From Eubacterium sp. (GTDB lineage: Bacteria; Bacillota; Clostridia; Lachnospirales; Lachnospiraceae): 51,566 nucleotides of DNA. Below, in pieces: positions 18,696 to 28,161 of the stretch. Within the stretch, counting starts at the first letter, position 1, and every line of letters starts with the position of its first letter. The stretch is taken from assembly GCA_024697845.1 (NCBI GenBank), contig JAILRZ010000100.1, positions 1 to 51,566 of the forward strand. Reading direction: 5' to 3'. The translations under genes were made by a program, and so were the position numbers. Below the pieces are notes generated by a model that was given only the letters and a program-made list of their open reading frames with translations, was not told the DNA's origin and did not search any database.

Positions 18696-19388
18696 CTAGT
18701 AGGCACGAATCATTTCCACCAAAAGCTTTACAGAGTTTTCTGCTGCTTTCTTTTCAAAGGTCGGATAATCCATTTCTGCTTTTCCGTCGGCCTGATCGGA
18801 AATTGCACGGATTACCAGGTATGGTACCTGATTCAAATAGGCTGTATGCGCAATGGAACCACCTTCCATTTCAGCGCAATCACCGCCAAAAAGTTTGCAA
18901 AGCATATCCTTTTTTTCTGGCGTTGCAATAAACTGATCTCCGGAAACAACCTTTCCGTCAAATACTGCTACGTCCAATCCTGCTGCCTTGATACTGCTCT
19001 TTGCCAAAATTCTTAAGTTTGGATCTGCCGGGTAACTGGATGTCTTCATATCCGGAATCACACCCTTCTCATAACCTAATGGAGATACGTCCATATCATG
19101 TTCCATTGCTTCTGTCGATACTACAATATCACAAATATGAATCTCCGGATTCAGGGAGCCTGCAACACCGGTGTTAATTACCGCATCCACCTGGAACACG
19201 TCAATCAATACCTGGGTACAGATTGCCGCATTGACTTTTCCGATTCCCGAACGAACTACCACAACTTCCTTTCCACAAATCTCGCCTTTATAAAATTCCA
19301 TTCCGGCCCTTTTCAAAATTTCCTGATTTTCCATCATTTCCTTAAGGCTTTCTACCTCAACTTCCATTGCCCCAATAATTCCTAACAT
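18696..19388 (-). CDS. mtnN: 5'-methylthioadenosine/S-adenosylhomocysteine nucleosidase
   Basis: Cleaves adenine from MTA and SAH, recycling methionine-cycle by-products and feeding S-ribosylhomocysteine for LuxS. The start is ATG 19388 (230 residues, the usual length), with AAAGGAG upstream; eight codons of in-frame extension lack a site. Motifs: MLGIIGAMEVEV at the N terminus, NTGVAGSL, the substrate-binding CAEMEGGSIAH, and RAISDQAD with the catalytic aspartate. The ABC exporter upstream has its own terminator, so this is probably a separate unit. Confidence 0.95.
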   Translation of the reverse strand: MLGIIGAMEVEVESLKEMMENQEILKRAGMEFYKGEICGKEVVVVRSGIGKVNAAICTQVLIDVFQVDAVINTGVAGSLNPEIHICDIVVSTEAMEHDMDVSPLGYEKGVIPDMKTSSYPADPNLRILAKSSIKAAGLDVAVFDGKVVSGDQFIATPEKKDMLCKLFGGDCAEMEGGSIAHTAYLNQVPYLVIRAISDQADGKAEMDYPTFEKKAAENSVKLLVEMIRAY

Positions 19389-19414
19389 TCTTTTCTCCTT
19401 TCTGCTTATCAAGC

Positions 19415-19447
19415 CAAAAAAGAGAAGAAACCATTTTCTTCTCTTTC
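19415..19447 (-). terminator. Terminator after the ABC exporter operon
   Basis: On the minus strand a 12-bp stem (AAAGAGAAGAAA with TTTCTTCTCTTT) closes a 4-nt loop and merges into a T-run. It begins 11 bp after the ATPase stop codon. Confidence 0.85.
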
Positions 19448-19458
19448 ATTTCTCATTA

Positions 19459-20202
19459 TTAATCATTTAACATGGACTCATATACTTCTGCCACATCCAT
19501 AATATCGCCTTTGGCAATTAACTGTCCGTGTTCCAAAAGAATCGCCTTATTGCAAAGGCGCTTAACCTGTTCCAGACTGTGAGATACAAAAAGAACAGTG
19601 ACACCGTGGTCAAACATTCCCTGCATCTTTTTCTCGCACTTCTTACGGAACTTGGCATCCCCTACGGACAATACTTCATCCAAAATCAGGATTTCCGGTT
19701 CCACAACCGTGGCGATGGAAAATCCCAATCGAGCCTTCATACCTGAAGAATAGTTCTTAATCGGAACATCAATAAAGTCTCCCAATTCGGAGAATTCTAA
19801 GATTTCGTCATACTTAGACTCCAAGAAATCTCTGGAAAATCCCAAAACGGAACCATACAAAAAGATATTTTCCCTTCCGGTATAATTTGGATCAAAACCA
19901 GCTCCCAATTCAATCATCGGAGCAATGTGTCCATGACGGGTAACCTTTCCTGTTGTCGGCTTGTACACCCCGGCAATTACCTTCAGCAAGGTACTTTTTC
20001 CGGCACCGTTCAAACCAAGGATTCCCAAGCGGTCCCCTTTTTTAATTTCAAAATTGACATCCTTCAATGCCCAGAATTCGTTAAAACGAATCTTTTCACC
20101 TTTTATTTTCTTAATCAATAATTCTTTCAAATTATCAACTTTTTCTTTGCTCAAATTAAATCGAATACTGATATTTTCAACCTTCAGTGCTACTTTACCC
20201 AT
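19459..20202 (-). CDS. ABC-2 polysaccharide/teichoic acid exporter, ATP-binding subunit
   Basis: 247-residue ATPase powering export of a lipid-linked surface polymer (TagH/Wzt group). Walker A GLNGAGKST lies near 63-71, the signature is YSSGMKARLGF, Walker B is ILILDEVLSVGD, and the switch histidine lies in LFVSHSLEQV. It stops soon after the core, without the carbohydrate-binding C-terminal extension of long Wzt proteins, as expected for transporters that do not read a chain-end cap. It follows its permease by 8 bp and is the last gene before a terminator. Confidence 0.93.
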   Translation of the reverse strand: MGKVALKVENISIRFNLSKEKVDNLKELLIKKIKGEKIRFNEFWALKDVNFEIKKGDRLGILGLNGAGKSTLLKVIAGVYKPTTGKVTRHGHIAPMIELGAGFDPNYTGRENIFLYGSVLGFSRDFLESKYDEILEFSELGDFIDVPIKNYSSGMKARLGFSIATVVEPEILILDEVLSVGDAKFRKKCEKKMQGMFDHGVTVLFVSHSLEQVKRLCNKAILLEHGQLIAKGDIMDVAEVYESMLND

Positions 20203-20210
20203 ACTTCCTC

Positions 20211-21017
20211 CTAGATGTGCAAAATAAACTTGTCCTGATGTTTCTTAAACAATAACACCCCTGCAACAAAAACAATGACACTAAATCCAAATGAATATCC
20301 CATCATCATAAGCTGTGATACTCCGTTATCGTAATAGGTAAACAAATCATGTCCTGCTACCAAAACTCTGACGTTATTAATTACACAATATAATGGATTT
20401 AATTTAATGAATCGTGCAATGTCTGCTCCCATACGATTAACATAATAGAAAATTCCTGAGCAGTACATAATCAGCATTAGGATTACATCCCACAAATATT
20501 CCAAATCTCTAAAGAATACACAGACTGTCGCTAATAATAATCCGGTTCCGATGCTCATAATAAACAGCGTAATTAACGGAATAAATATTTCAATAATAGT
20601 CCATGTCGGGTAAACACCCTTGTATACCATCATCATTGCCAATACAATCAGTGACAATAAGAACAATATATAATTGTAAATAACACTGGAAAGCGGATAC
20701 AAATATTTCGGTACATAAACCTTTTTAATCATTGCCTGATTCGCTCGAATGGATCGCATTGCAATCTTCGTGGAGCTGGAAAAACAACTGTAAATCAGTC
20801 GACCGGATAAGATGTAAATAATAAACGGCAATGCATCTCCCTCACGATGGAAGAATGTTCCAAAAACCAGATTCAATACAACTGATGTCAACAATGGTTC
20901 CAATAAAGTCCATACCAGTCCCAAATAGGAACGTCTGTATTTTAATCGGATTCCTTTTACTACCAATTCTTTTAAAAGGAATCTGTATCTAAAAAAACTA
21001 TCAATATACTTCTTCAT
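20211..21017 (-). CDS. ABC-2 polysaccharide/teichoic acid exporter, permease subunit
   Basis: 268-residue membrane partner of the preceding ATPase (TagG/Wzm group). The start is ATG 21017, with GGAGGA 4 nt upstream; a longer in-frame reading from 21053 has no site. The N terminus carries the family pattern YRFLLKELVVKGIRLKYRRS followed by SYLGLVWTLLEPL, then about six hydrophobic segments, ending with a short cytoplasmic tail (KKHQDKFILHI). It is divergent from the glycerophosphotransferase gene at 21215, so one regulatory region of about 200 bp serves both polymer synthesis and export. Confidence 0.92.
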   Translation of the reverse strand: MKKYIDSFFRYRFLLKELVVKGIRLKYRRSYLGLVWTLLEPLLTSVVLNLVFGTFFHREGDALPFIIYILSGRLIYSCFSSSTKIAMRSIRANQAMIKKVYVPKYLYPLSSVIYNYILFLLSLIVLAMMMVYKGVYPTWTIIEIFIPLITLFIMSIGTGLLLATVCVFFRDLEYLWDVILMLIMYCSGIFYYVNRMGADIARFIKLNPLYCVINNVRVLVAGHDLFTYYDNGVSQLMMMGYSFGFSVIVFVAGVLLFKKHQDKFILHI

Positions 21018-21157
21018 AAATCCTCCGCATATGCCTATCGGCAATATACACATTCATTTTTATAGAAACTTTCAGCGATACCCACTTATTATATAATATT
21101 TCTGATGATTGTCAAATTGTGAGTGAGGTACCGGGCAATGACATCATCTTCCATATT

Positions 21158-21188
21158 TTGAAAAACCCTCCATCTATGATATTATAAT
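21158..21188 (+). promoter_or_regulatory. Candidate promoter for the 21215-25400 operon
   Basis: TTGAAA (21158-21163) and a perfect TATAAT (21183-21188) are separated by 19 bp, slightly longer than ideal. The predicted start would leave a leader of about 20 nt containing AGGAG before the ATG at 21215. Confidence 0.45.
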
Positions 21189-21214
21189 AGAAGCAAAAAT
21201 CATAGGAGTTTTTT

Positions 21215-23659
21215 ATGAGCGTTGTAACAAAATTAAGAAAAAAAGCCGGCAGTGTCAAGGTGACGCTTCGCCGTTCAAAATATGCCGGATACTATAAACA
21301 TCAAAAAATTGATTCCAATGTAGTTCTTTATGATTCCTACTTTGGAAGAGGACTGATTTGCAATCCTTATGCGCTTTTTCTTGAGCTTCTCAAAGAGCCC
21401 GGCTACAAACATATCTGGGTCTTGGATGCCAATGCATCTACAGAGCATTTTCCAAAAACCGAAAATGTATTTTTTGTTCGCAGACACAGCAAGGAACATC
21501 TGAAATATCTTGCCAAAGCCGGATACATTATCACCAACGTGTCCATGCCTTATTATTATTGCAAAAAACCGGGACAGGTTTATATCAATACATGGCACGG
21601 AACGCCACTGAAAAGTTTGGGTTATGATATTCCAAACTCTCCGGCAACCATTTCCAATGTATTGAGAAACTTCTTATCTGCAGACTATGTGATTTCCCAA
21701 AATCCGTTTCTGACTTCCGTTTACAAAGAGAAATATAAGTTGGACGAATTGTTTGAAGGAAAAATCATCGAAGAAGGATATCCAAGAAATGACCGGCTGT
21801 TAAATGCCAATCGGGACGATGTTATCAATATGCTTTCTTCCTATGGCATTATTGTGGATTCTAAGAAAGAAATTATTTTATATGCTCCGACCTGGAAGGG
21901 AAATGATTATAATAAACCGGAAATTAATCCGGAGGAATTTACTGGAATCAAAAAATCTCTGGAACAGATCATTGATACCAGCTGCTATCAGATTTTGATC
22001 AAACCACATCAGGTGGTCTATCAAACATTGAAAAAACAGGGACGACTTCCGGATATGATGATTCCGGCAGAAATAGATACCAACGAATTGCTGTCGATTA
22101 CGGATCTTTTGATTTCTGACTACTCCAGCATTTTTTATGATTTTCTTGCCAGTGGAAAACCGGTGCTGTTTTATATTGAAGATTTAGAAAAATATCAGAA
22201 TGAACGTGGACTTTATTTGCAACCTTCGGAACTTCCCGGCCCGGCATTCACAACCTTGCGGGATTTAGGAGATGCTATTAACAATCTGGAGCAGGTTGTT
22301 CGCAATTATCGTGAAAAATATGAGGAGGCGAAACAGTTTTCCTGCCCATATGATGATGGTCAGGTGGCAAAGCGAATCGTGGATATTATCTTCCACCAGA
22401 AGACGAAGGATACCAACGGGCGACCTTATCGCATTATATCCGCCACAAAAACGGACAAGAAAAAATTATTAGTCTTTGGTGGTGGCCTTCGATTGAATGG
22501 AATCTCCACTGCTCTGCGAAATATGTTGCAGTATCTGGATTACGAAAAATATGATGTGACATTATTTGCCGCCAATCTGAAACTGGAGGAATGTGAAAAA
22601 ATGATTTGTTCCTTCCCGGAACAGGTTCGCGCCTTTGCCCGCATTGATTATACGCCGGCCACCTTTACGGAGCAGATTCGAAATGACTTTCTTCGTGTCT
22701 TTGGTTTTCATTTTCCGCTGATTCGAAAGCTTTATCCAAAGGCAATGTATAACCGGGAATATCTTCGTTGCTTTGGAAACAGTCAGTTCGATGCGGTGAT
22801 TGATTATTCCGGCTATGGTTCTTTCTATTCCATACTCCTGTTAAGTGCTGAGAATGCCAGAAAAATTATCTGGCAGCACAACGACTTAAAGGTGGACAAG
22901 GTGAAGGTTGTTAACGGGAAACGACCTCACAACCGGGAACTTCGGGTAGTATTTTCTGCCTATGATTATTATGACAAGATTGTAGGTTGCTCGGAAGATG
23001 TTATGAAAGTCAATTTGGAAAAAATCGGCTATAAACATCTGAAAGACCGCTGTGCCTATGTTCGAAATACTGCAAACTTTGAACGGGTTCTGGATTCTGT
23101 AAAAGAACCTCTTTCCTTGGAATCTGCTGAAGCCCTTGGAATCGAAGAAATTTTTCAGGACAATCGAATTTCCTTTGTCAATATGGGTAGACTTTCTCCT
23201 GAAAAAAATCAGGCAGAACTGATTCTTGCTTTTGCCAAATTACAAAAAGAATACGAAAATGCCCGACTCTATATTTTAGGCGACGGTGCCCTGCGGGAAA
23301 TGCTTCAGAATCTGATTCAAGAACAGGGCTTGACGGATAAGGTCTTTATGACCGGAAATGTGGAAAATCCATTCCAGATTATGAAGGAATGTGATTGTTT
23401 TGTTCTTCCTTCCCTTTATGAAGGACAGCCGGTTTCTATTTTGGAAGCCCGACTTTTGTCCATGCCGATTCTGATGTCCCGGTTCAGTTCCTATCGTTCC
23501 GCAGTTATTCCTGACGGACAACTTCTAGTAGACACGGATGCAGATTCTATCTACAAGGGCATGAAACAGTTTATTGAACAGGGCGCACCGAAGTACCAAT
23601 TCAGTGAAGTAACATATAACGAAGAAACAATGAAACAGTTTGACAATTTACTAAAATAA
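21215..23659 (+). CDS. Bifunctional CDP-glycerol glycerophosphotransferase / GT4 glycosyltransferase
   Basis: 814 residues with two GT-B modules. The N-terminal half (about 1-400) is a TagB/TagF-type glycerophosphotransferase: YINTWHGTPLK near 126 carries one conserved histidine, IIEEGYPRNDR and LYAPTWKGND follow, LIKPHQ holds the second histidine, and ISDYSSIFYDF is the classic signature. The C-terminal half (about 414-814) is a GT4 retaining glycosyltransferase, with GGLRLNGISTALRNML, NMGRLSPEKNQ and the nucleotide-sugar site YEGQPVSILEA. One protein could therefore add both glycerol phosphate and a sugar to a growing wall polymer. AGGAG precedes the ATG. It is followed after 13 bp by another transferase gene. 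Confidence 0.93.
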   Translation: MSVVTKLRKKAGSVKVTLRRSKYAGYYKHQKIDSNVVLYDSYFGRGLICNPYALFLELLKEPGYKHIWVLDANASTEHFPKTENVFFVRRHSKEHLKYLAKAGYIITNVSMPYYYCKKPGQVYINTWHGTPLKSLGYDIPNSPATISNVLRNFLSADYVISQNPFLTSVYKEKYKLDELFEGKIIEEGYPRNDRLLNANRDDVINMLSSYGIIVDSKKEIILYAPTWKGNDYNKPEINPEEFTGIKKSLEQIIDTSCYQILIKPHQVVYQTLKKQGRLPDMMIPAEIDTNELLSITDLLISDYSSIFYDFLASGKPVLFYIEDLEKYQNERGLYLQPSELPGPAFTTLRDLGDAINNLEQVVRNYREKYEEAKQFSCPYDDGQVAKRIVDIIFHQKTKDTNGRPYRIISATKTDKKKLLVFGGGLRLNGISTALRNMLQYLDYEKYDVTLFAANLKLEECEKMICSFPEQVRAFARIDYTPATFTEQIRNDFLRVFGFHFPLIRKLYPKAMYNREYLRCFGNSQFDAVIDYSGYGSFYSILLLSAENARKIIWQHNDLKVDKVKVVNGKRPHNRELRVVFSAYDYYDKIVGCSEDVMKVNLEKIGYKHLKDRCAYVRNTANFERVLDSVKEPLSLESAEALGIEEIFQDNRISFVNMGRLSPEKNQAELILAFAKLQKEYENARLYILGDGALREMLQNLIQEQGLTDKVFMTGNVENPFQIMKECDCFVLPSLYEGQPVSILEARLLSMPILMSRFSSYRSAVIPDGQLLVDTDADSIYKGMKQFIEQGAPKYQFSEVTYNEETMKQFDNLLK

Positions 23660-23672
23660 AGGGGATTTGCCC

Positions 23673-25400
23673 ATGAAAAAATTTATTGCAACCAAAAAGC
23701 CAAGTCTTGCTTCAAAATGCAAAAGGTCAATAAAAAAGATGCTTCAATCTTCTCATTTATCTGAGAAGGACAGAGGAAAGCTGATTTATTATCAGGCACT
23801 GAAAGAACCGGTGCTCAAAAACCATATCTTCTACGAAGCATTTGCGGGCCTAGGAATTTTGGATCATCCCCGTGCAATCTTTAAAGCACTTTTAGATGAT
23901 TCCACGTTTAACGATTACACCCACATTTGGTCCATTGACAACCCGGAACTGGCAGCCTTTAATACAGAAGAATTTTCTGAACTTGAAAATGTTCAGATTG
24001 TAGTTCGAGGCTCTCAGGAATATTATGAATATTTGGCAACCTGTAAATACCTGATTGCCAATACCACCTTTGGCTACTTTTTTGAAAAAAGAAAAGAACA
24101 GGTTTATATCAATACCTGGCATGGGGTTCCCACCAAAGCGATGGGTTATGAACATTCTGTGGAGAAGGTTGAGAATGCCAGAGGGCCAGCCAGACATTTC
24201 CTTTCTGCAGACTATTTATTGTCTGCCAACCGGTTTATGACCAATATTATGTACCGCCGTTCTTATAAAATGGACGGACTATTTGAAGGAAAGCTTTTGG
24301 AAATCGGGTCTCCTCGCTGTGATACACTGATTTTTCCAGACCGGGAAAAGGTTCTTGAAAAATTGAACCAATTGGGCATTGAAACTGATAAAAAAATTAT
24401 CTTGTATGCCCCAACCTGGAAAGGCAATCTTTACGATCAGCTAAATTATGATGTTCAGGAATTGAAAGAACTTGTGAAAAAGTTTTCCGGAGCCATCAAT
24501 CGAAAAGAGTATCGCATATATCTTCGTGTCCATTATTTTCTCTATCGAATTCTGGCCGAGGATCCGGAGCTTCAGGATATGCTGATTCCATTTACAATCG
24601 ATACCAACGAACTGCTTTCCGTTGTGGATGTTCTGATATCTGATTATTCCAGCATTTTCTTCGATTATTTATTAATGAACAAACCAATCATTTTCTATGT
24701 TCCGGATTTGGAGCAATATGAAAGCGGACGAGGATTATACGTTCCTGTTAGTGATTTGCCGGGACTTGTTACCTCTAATCAAGTCGATGCCTGTGCAGCA
24801 CTTCGAAAAATCACGATTGCCGACGGACCAGAAGCTTACATGAAACAATATGCTTTTCAGTATGATGCTATGAAAAAATGGTGTACGTACAATGAAGATG
24901 GGCTTTCCTGCACCAGACTGATTCATCTGATTTTTGAAGATGCAATGGAACCTAGTGACGATGTTTCATTAAGAGAAGATCTTTCTGAAATTCATCTGGA
25001 GCAATACGCCCGTCCGGCAAAGTCATTTTATTGTTTTGACGGATTTGATAATGGAAAAGAAAAGATCCTGGTATGTTTTAACACCCGGGTAAACGCAGCT
25101 GAACATTATGAGGAGTTAAAAGAATATCTGGAAGAAATAAATTATAATGAAACCGATGTGACTTTACTCATCACTTCTTTCAAGGATGAGCAAAACAAGA
25201 ACTTCTTTAATCACCTTCCCGATGAGGTTCGAATTCTTGTCTGGTATGGATTACCTTTTGTAACACAGGAGAACAAAAAGTTTTTCCAGAAGGAAGTACG
25301 CCGAACTTTAGGAAACGTACATTTTGATTCCGTGGAATTTGTCGGCGAAGTCACAAATTACTGGGCCGCCTTCGGAAATACCATACTACATCTAACATAA
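23673..25400 (+). CDS. CDP-glycerol glycerophosphotransferase family protein
   Basis: 575 residues, cytoplasmic or peripheral. The start is ATG 23673 with AAGGGGA 7 nt upstream; a TTG two codons earlier is unlikely. The glycerophosphotransferase domain covers about 45-430: YINTWHGVPTK (here V replaces the usual T after HG), LLEIGSPRCDT, LYAPTWKGNL, LRVHYFLYR and ISDYSSIFFDYLL. The last 145 residues are a separate alpha/beta region, starting near FYCFDGFDNGKEKILV, which I do not recognise. It is second in a two-gene operon with 21215-23659 and ends at a two-way terminator. Confidence 0.9.
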   Translation: MKKFIATKKPSLASKCKRSIKKMLQSSHLSEKDRGKLIYYQALKEPVLKNHIFYEAFAGLGILDHPRAIFKALLDDSTFNDYTHIWSIDNPELAAFNTEEFSELENVQIVVRGSQEYYEYLATCKYLIANTTFGYFFEKRKEQVYINTWHGVPTKAMGYEHSVEKVENARGPARHFLSADYLLSANRFMTNIMYRRSYKMDGLFEGKLLEIGSPRCDTLIFPDREKVLEKLNQLGIETDKKIILYAPTWKGNLYDQLNYDVQELKELVKKFSGAINRKEYRIYLRVHYFLYRILAEDPELQDMLIPFTIDTNELLSVVDVLISDYSSIFFDYLLMNKPIIFYVPDLEQYESGRGLYVPVSDLPGLVTSNQVDACAALRKITIADGPEAYMKQYAFQYDAMKKWCTYNEDGLSCTRLIHLIFEDAMEPSDDVSLREDLSEIHLEQYARPAKSFYCFDGFDNGKEKILVCFNTRVNAAEHYEELKEYLEEINYNETDVTLLITSFKDEQNKNFFNHLPDEVRILVWYGLPFVTQENKKFFQKEVRRTLGNVHFDSVEFVGEVTNYWAAFGNTILHLT

Positions 25401-25401
25401 T

Positions 25402-25477
25402 AATAAAAAGGACCCGTAGGTCCAATGTCATTAAGTAAAAATTACTTATATGAGATTGCCCGTAGGTCCTTTTTATT
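25402..25477. terminator. Two-way terminator with nested repeats
   Basis: The outer arms AATAAAAAGGACC (25402-25414) and GGTCCTTTTTATT (25465-25477) are exact complements. Inside lie AAGTAAAAATTACTT, itself palindromic, and two direct copies of CCCGTAGGTCC. GGACC-CGTA-GGTCC can also fold locally, giving competing structures. It sits between convergent genes and provides a T-run in both directions. Confidence 0.8.
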
Positions 25478-25479
25478 TC

Positions 25480-26844
25480 TTATTTATGACTAATTGTCAT
25501 TTCTTTACTCCACATTCCGTATGCTTTCTTAGTCTTCTTAGACTTCTTAGATTTCTTAACGAACTGATAAGGGCGAACCTTTACAGATACTGCACCGGAA
25601 ACCTTCTGAAGGTATTCATCATTATCCATGTTATATTTCTTATCAACATCATATCCGGACTTTAAGAACTTTGGAGCTGCAGTAGTGAAGGAGTTCTTCT
25701 TTGTTGTGAACTTGTAAGTCTTCTTACCCTTCTTCATCACTACTTCATATCCCTTTGCTCCGGAAACCTTTGCAAACTTAATTGTAACTTTTCTCTTTGC
25801 ATATAATGCAGTATCAAGTGTTGTCTGGGCATATTTGAATTTCTTCTTGTTTACAACTTTTACATGATGTTCAAATGCTGCCACATCCATCTTAACTTTT
25901 CCTGCGAATTCAACCTTCTTCATAGAAACATCATAGAATGCCTTTACACCAATCTTTGAAAGTTTCTTGTTTAATACCAACTTCTTAATTGTTGCATTTA
26001 CAAATGCGAAATCTCCAACAGATTTTACATTCTTTCCAAATGTAAGCTTATCTAAGTATACTGAAGAAAATGCAACCGGTGAAATAGTTTCTACACTATT
26101 TGGAATTGTAACTTTTCCCTTGGAATTGATACAATAGTATAACTGCTTTCCATCAACTGATGTCAGACAACCGTTTTCAATTCTACACTTCTTGTTTTCT
26201 TTTGCAATTGTGATGGAATCTACAGATGTTTTGTAGATTGCTTTTCCCAAATTCTCTGCTGATCCATAAAGACAGATTTCAGAAATATTACCTTCATCAG
26301 CGTAACTCCAATCATCATAATCGTCATCGTAGTTATAATTTGCTTGTCCACCGAAAGCACCAACTTCATATCCTTTGACATCTCCGCTAACCACAATTTT
26401 TCGAGCACCATTAAATGCATTTGTTTCCACCTTCTTTACTGAAGTAGGAATTGTAATTGTACCATTAACGTATGCGAATGCATCCTGTTTAATTGTTGTT
26501 ACCGTGTTTGCAATCTGAACATCATCAACATACGACATCTTTGAGAACAATGAAGAACCAATCGTTGTAATTCCTTTTCCAACAACAATCTTCTTCACGT
26601 CTCCATTATTAACAGAGATTTTATAATTATCCCAGGTAGCACCGCTTCCTGTAATCGTTAATGTTTGTGTCGTACTATCATACTGATAATCTACCTTATC
26701 TCCACATCTTCCCTGAGCTACTACATCTGCGGATACCGTTGTAAGCCCTCCAATCGCTGTTGCTGGCATACTCATTGGCATTGCCATGCTCATCATCATA
26801 CTCATTACTGTCATTCCTAAAACAACTTTCTTAACCTTTCTCAT
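25480..26844 (-). CDS. Secreted BspA-type leucine-rich repeat protein
   Basis: 454 residues, exported. The signal peptide is methionine-rich (about 1-39, with repeated SMMMSMAMPMSM). Residues about 48-75 (DYQYDSTTQTLTITGSG) resemble the domain that often precedes LRR_5 repeats, which fill about 80-320 (for example NTVTTIKQDAFAYVNGTITI). The tail (about 345-454) is an FN3-like, lysine-rich domain related to the C terminus of the 4589-5812 product (GAKGYEVVMKKGKKTYKF). Such proteins usually act in adhesion, but the ligand cannot be told. GGAGGAATT precedes the ATG. Its stop codon abuts the two-way terminator. Confidence 0.87.
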   Translation of the reverse strand: MRKVKKVVLGMTVMSMMMSMAMPMSMPATAIGGLTTVSADVVAQGRCGDKVDYQYDSTTQTLTITGSGATWDNYKISVNNGDVKKIVVGKGITTIGSSLFSKMSYVDDVQIANTVTTIKQDAFAYVNGTITIPTSVKKVETNAFNGARKIVVSGDVKGYEVGAFGGQANYNYDDDYDDWSYADEGNISEICLYGSAENLGKAIYKTSVDSITIAKENKKCRIENGCLTSVDGKQLYYCINSKGKVTIPNSVETISPVAFSSVYLDKLTFGKNVKSVGDFAFVNATIKKLVLNKKLSKIGVKAFYDVSMKKVEFAGKVKMDVAAFEHHVKVVNKKKFKYAQTTLDTALYAKRKVTIKFAKVSGAKGYEVVMKKGKKTYKFTTKKNSFTTAAPKFLKSGYDVDKKYNMDNDEYLQKVSGAVSVKVRPYQFVKKSKKSKKTKKAYGMWSKEMTISHK

Positions 26845-26952
26845 TTTTAATTCCTCCTAAAATTATCACTTTTGTTTTGTTGTTATACCTTATAAACGCA
26901 AGTGGATTTCATTTTATTTCACTGAACCAAAATTTTTTTTATCATTTCCCTA

Positions 26953-27001
26953 AAATAAAAGCAAACTGAAAATGGTAATGGCCAATTCCAGTCTGCTTTT
27001 T
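26953..27001 (-). terminator. Terminator after the broken secreted-protein gene
   Basis: On the minus strand AAAAGCAGACTG pairs with CAGTTTGCTTTT (one G-U) across a 20-nt loop, followed by a mixed T-rich tail. It lies about 85 bp past the stop at 27086. Confidence 0.6.
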
Positions 27002-27085
27002 AGAAAACCTTTCTACAGTTCCCCATTTTAAGTGACTCCATATTCTTTAATAACAAGAATACCATAACTTTTACTTAAATGATCA

Positions 27086-27958
27086 TTATGCTTTGCCCAA
27101 GTCTGTAAACTTAACCGGCTTATTGTTTCCTGAAAATTCACTTTTTACATCTTTTTGTGTATATTTTCCTGTTGAAAAAGTATAAATCAATCCTAGCGCA
27201 TCTTTATTTACCAAACACACTATAGCTTGTCCCATTGCTGATACTATTCCCTTATAATCTGTAGATTTTACTGGATAATAATGTTCTAATTGCTCACATA
27301 TTTTTATACTTTTTTTGCCACTAGAACGTTTAACCTTGAATTTAATTGTTAAAGTTTCATTTGAAAAATTACGGGTTACGTACTTTCCAGCTCTATTATT
27401 GTGCGAGTTATTTCTATTGTAATATAGTGTATAATAAAAGTCTCCTTTTGTTATTAAGTGTTTATCATTTGGATGAAGTGGCATTACACAGTAGATATTA
27501 TTCTGTGATGTTGGCACATGATACTGATATTTCTTTGTATTTTTTCTTACACTCTGATTTTCATAATTTTTTGAATCTCCCCTTGAAAGCGTTGGTTCAT
27601 CATATCGTTTTTACAAATCATCATAAATATAAAAACTCTCTGTCCAACTCTGAGTAATAGTACAAGAATTGTCCACATAGCTTGAGTTGTTAAATTCAAC
27701 GTTTACACAATCAGTTAGTCGGTAAGATGGTGTTTTTGTCCAAACCATCTTGATTTCAACCCATGCATACTTTTTATCAATCTTTGTAACTTTGTATGTT
27801 TTTTTCACGTAACCAGAAGATGTACTTGTTGAAATAGCCCCATATCCGCTGTGTGTTCCTGCCAATTCATCAGCAGAAACAACTCTAGTGGTTCTTACCG
27901 AAATAGAACTAATTAATAACGTGAATATCACCATAAATGACACTATACTTTTTTTCAT
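27086..27958 (-). pseudogene. Secreted-protein gene interrupted by an in-frame TAA
   Basis: The first part (27958-27614) starts at ATG after a GGAGG site and encodes a signal peptide (MKKSIVSFMVIFTLLISSIS) and 115 residues ending FYIYDDL. A TAA at 27611-27613 follows. Reading on in the same frame gives KRYDEPTLSRGDSKNYENQ and joins, with no shift, the open frame that continues to 27086 (at least 143 more residues, rich in Lys, Asn and Tyr). The two parts are 441 nt apart start to start, a multiple of three. Without the stop this would be a single exported protein of about 290 residues with no domain I recognise. The stop may be a real nonsense mutation, an assembly error, or a readthrough site. 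Confidence 0.75.
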
Positions 27959-28091
27959 TTTAAAACCTCCGTTCTTAACAAATAATTTTTACTCAAATAG
28001 TTATGGTTTTCGTCCACCTTTTCTTAGCATCTTTAGTAAAATATCACTTTTTTATACACATGTCAATGTATGCGATAACATTTCAAAAATG

Positions 28092-28135
28092 TAAAAAAAT
28101 AAATAGTTATGAACTGATATTCATAACTATTTATT
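28092..28135 (-). terminator. Terminator of the glycerophosphate polymer operon
   Basis: A perfect 16-bp inverted repeat (AATAAATAGTTATGAA at 28098-28113 with its complement at 28120-28135) has a 6-nt loop and is followed by seven T residues on the minus strand. It closes the minus-strand operon that starts near 35409. Confidence 0.88.
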
Positions 28136-28161
28136 CTTTATAAAATTTTTTCACTTTATCA

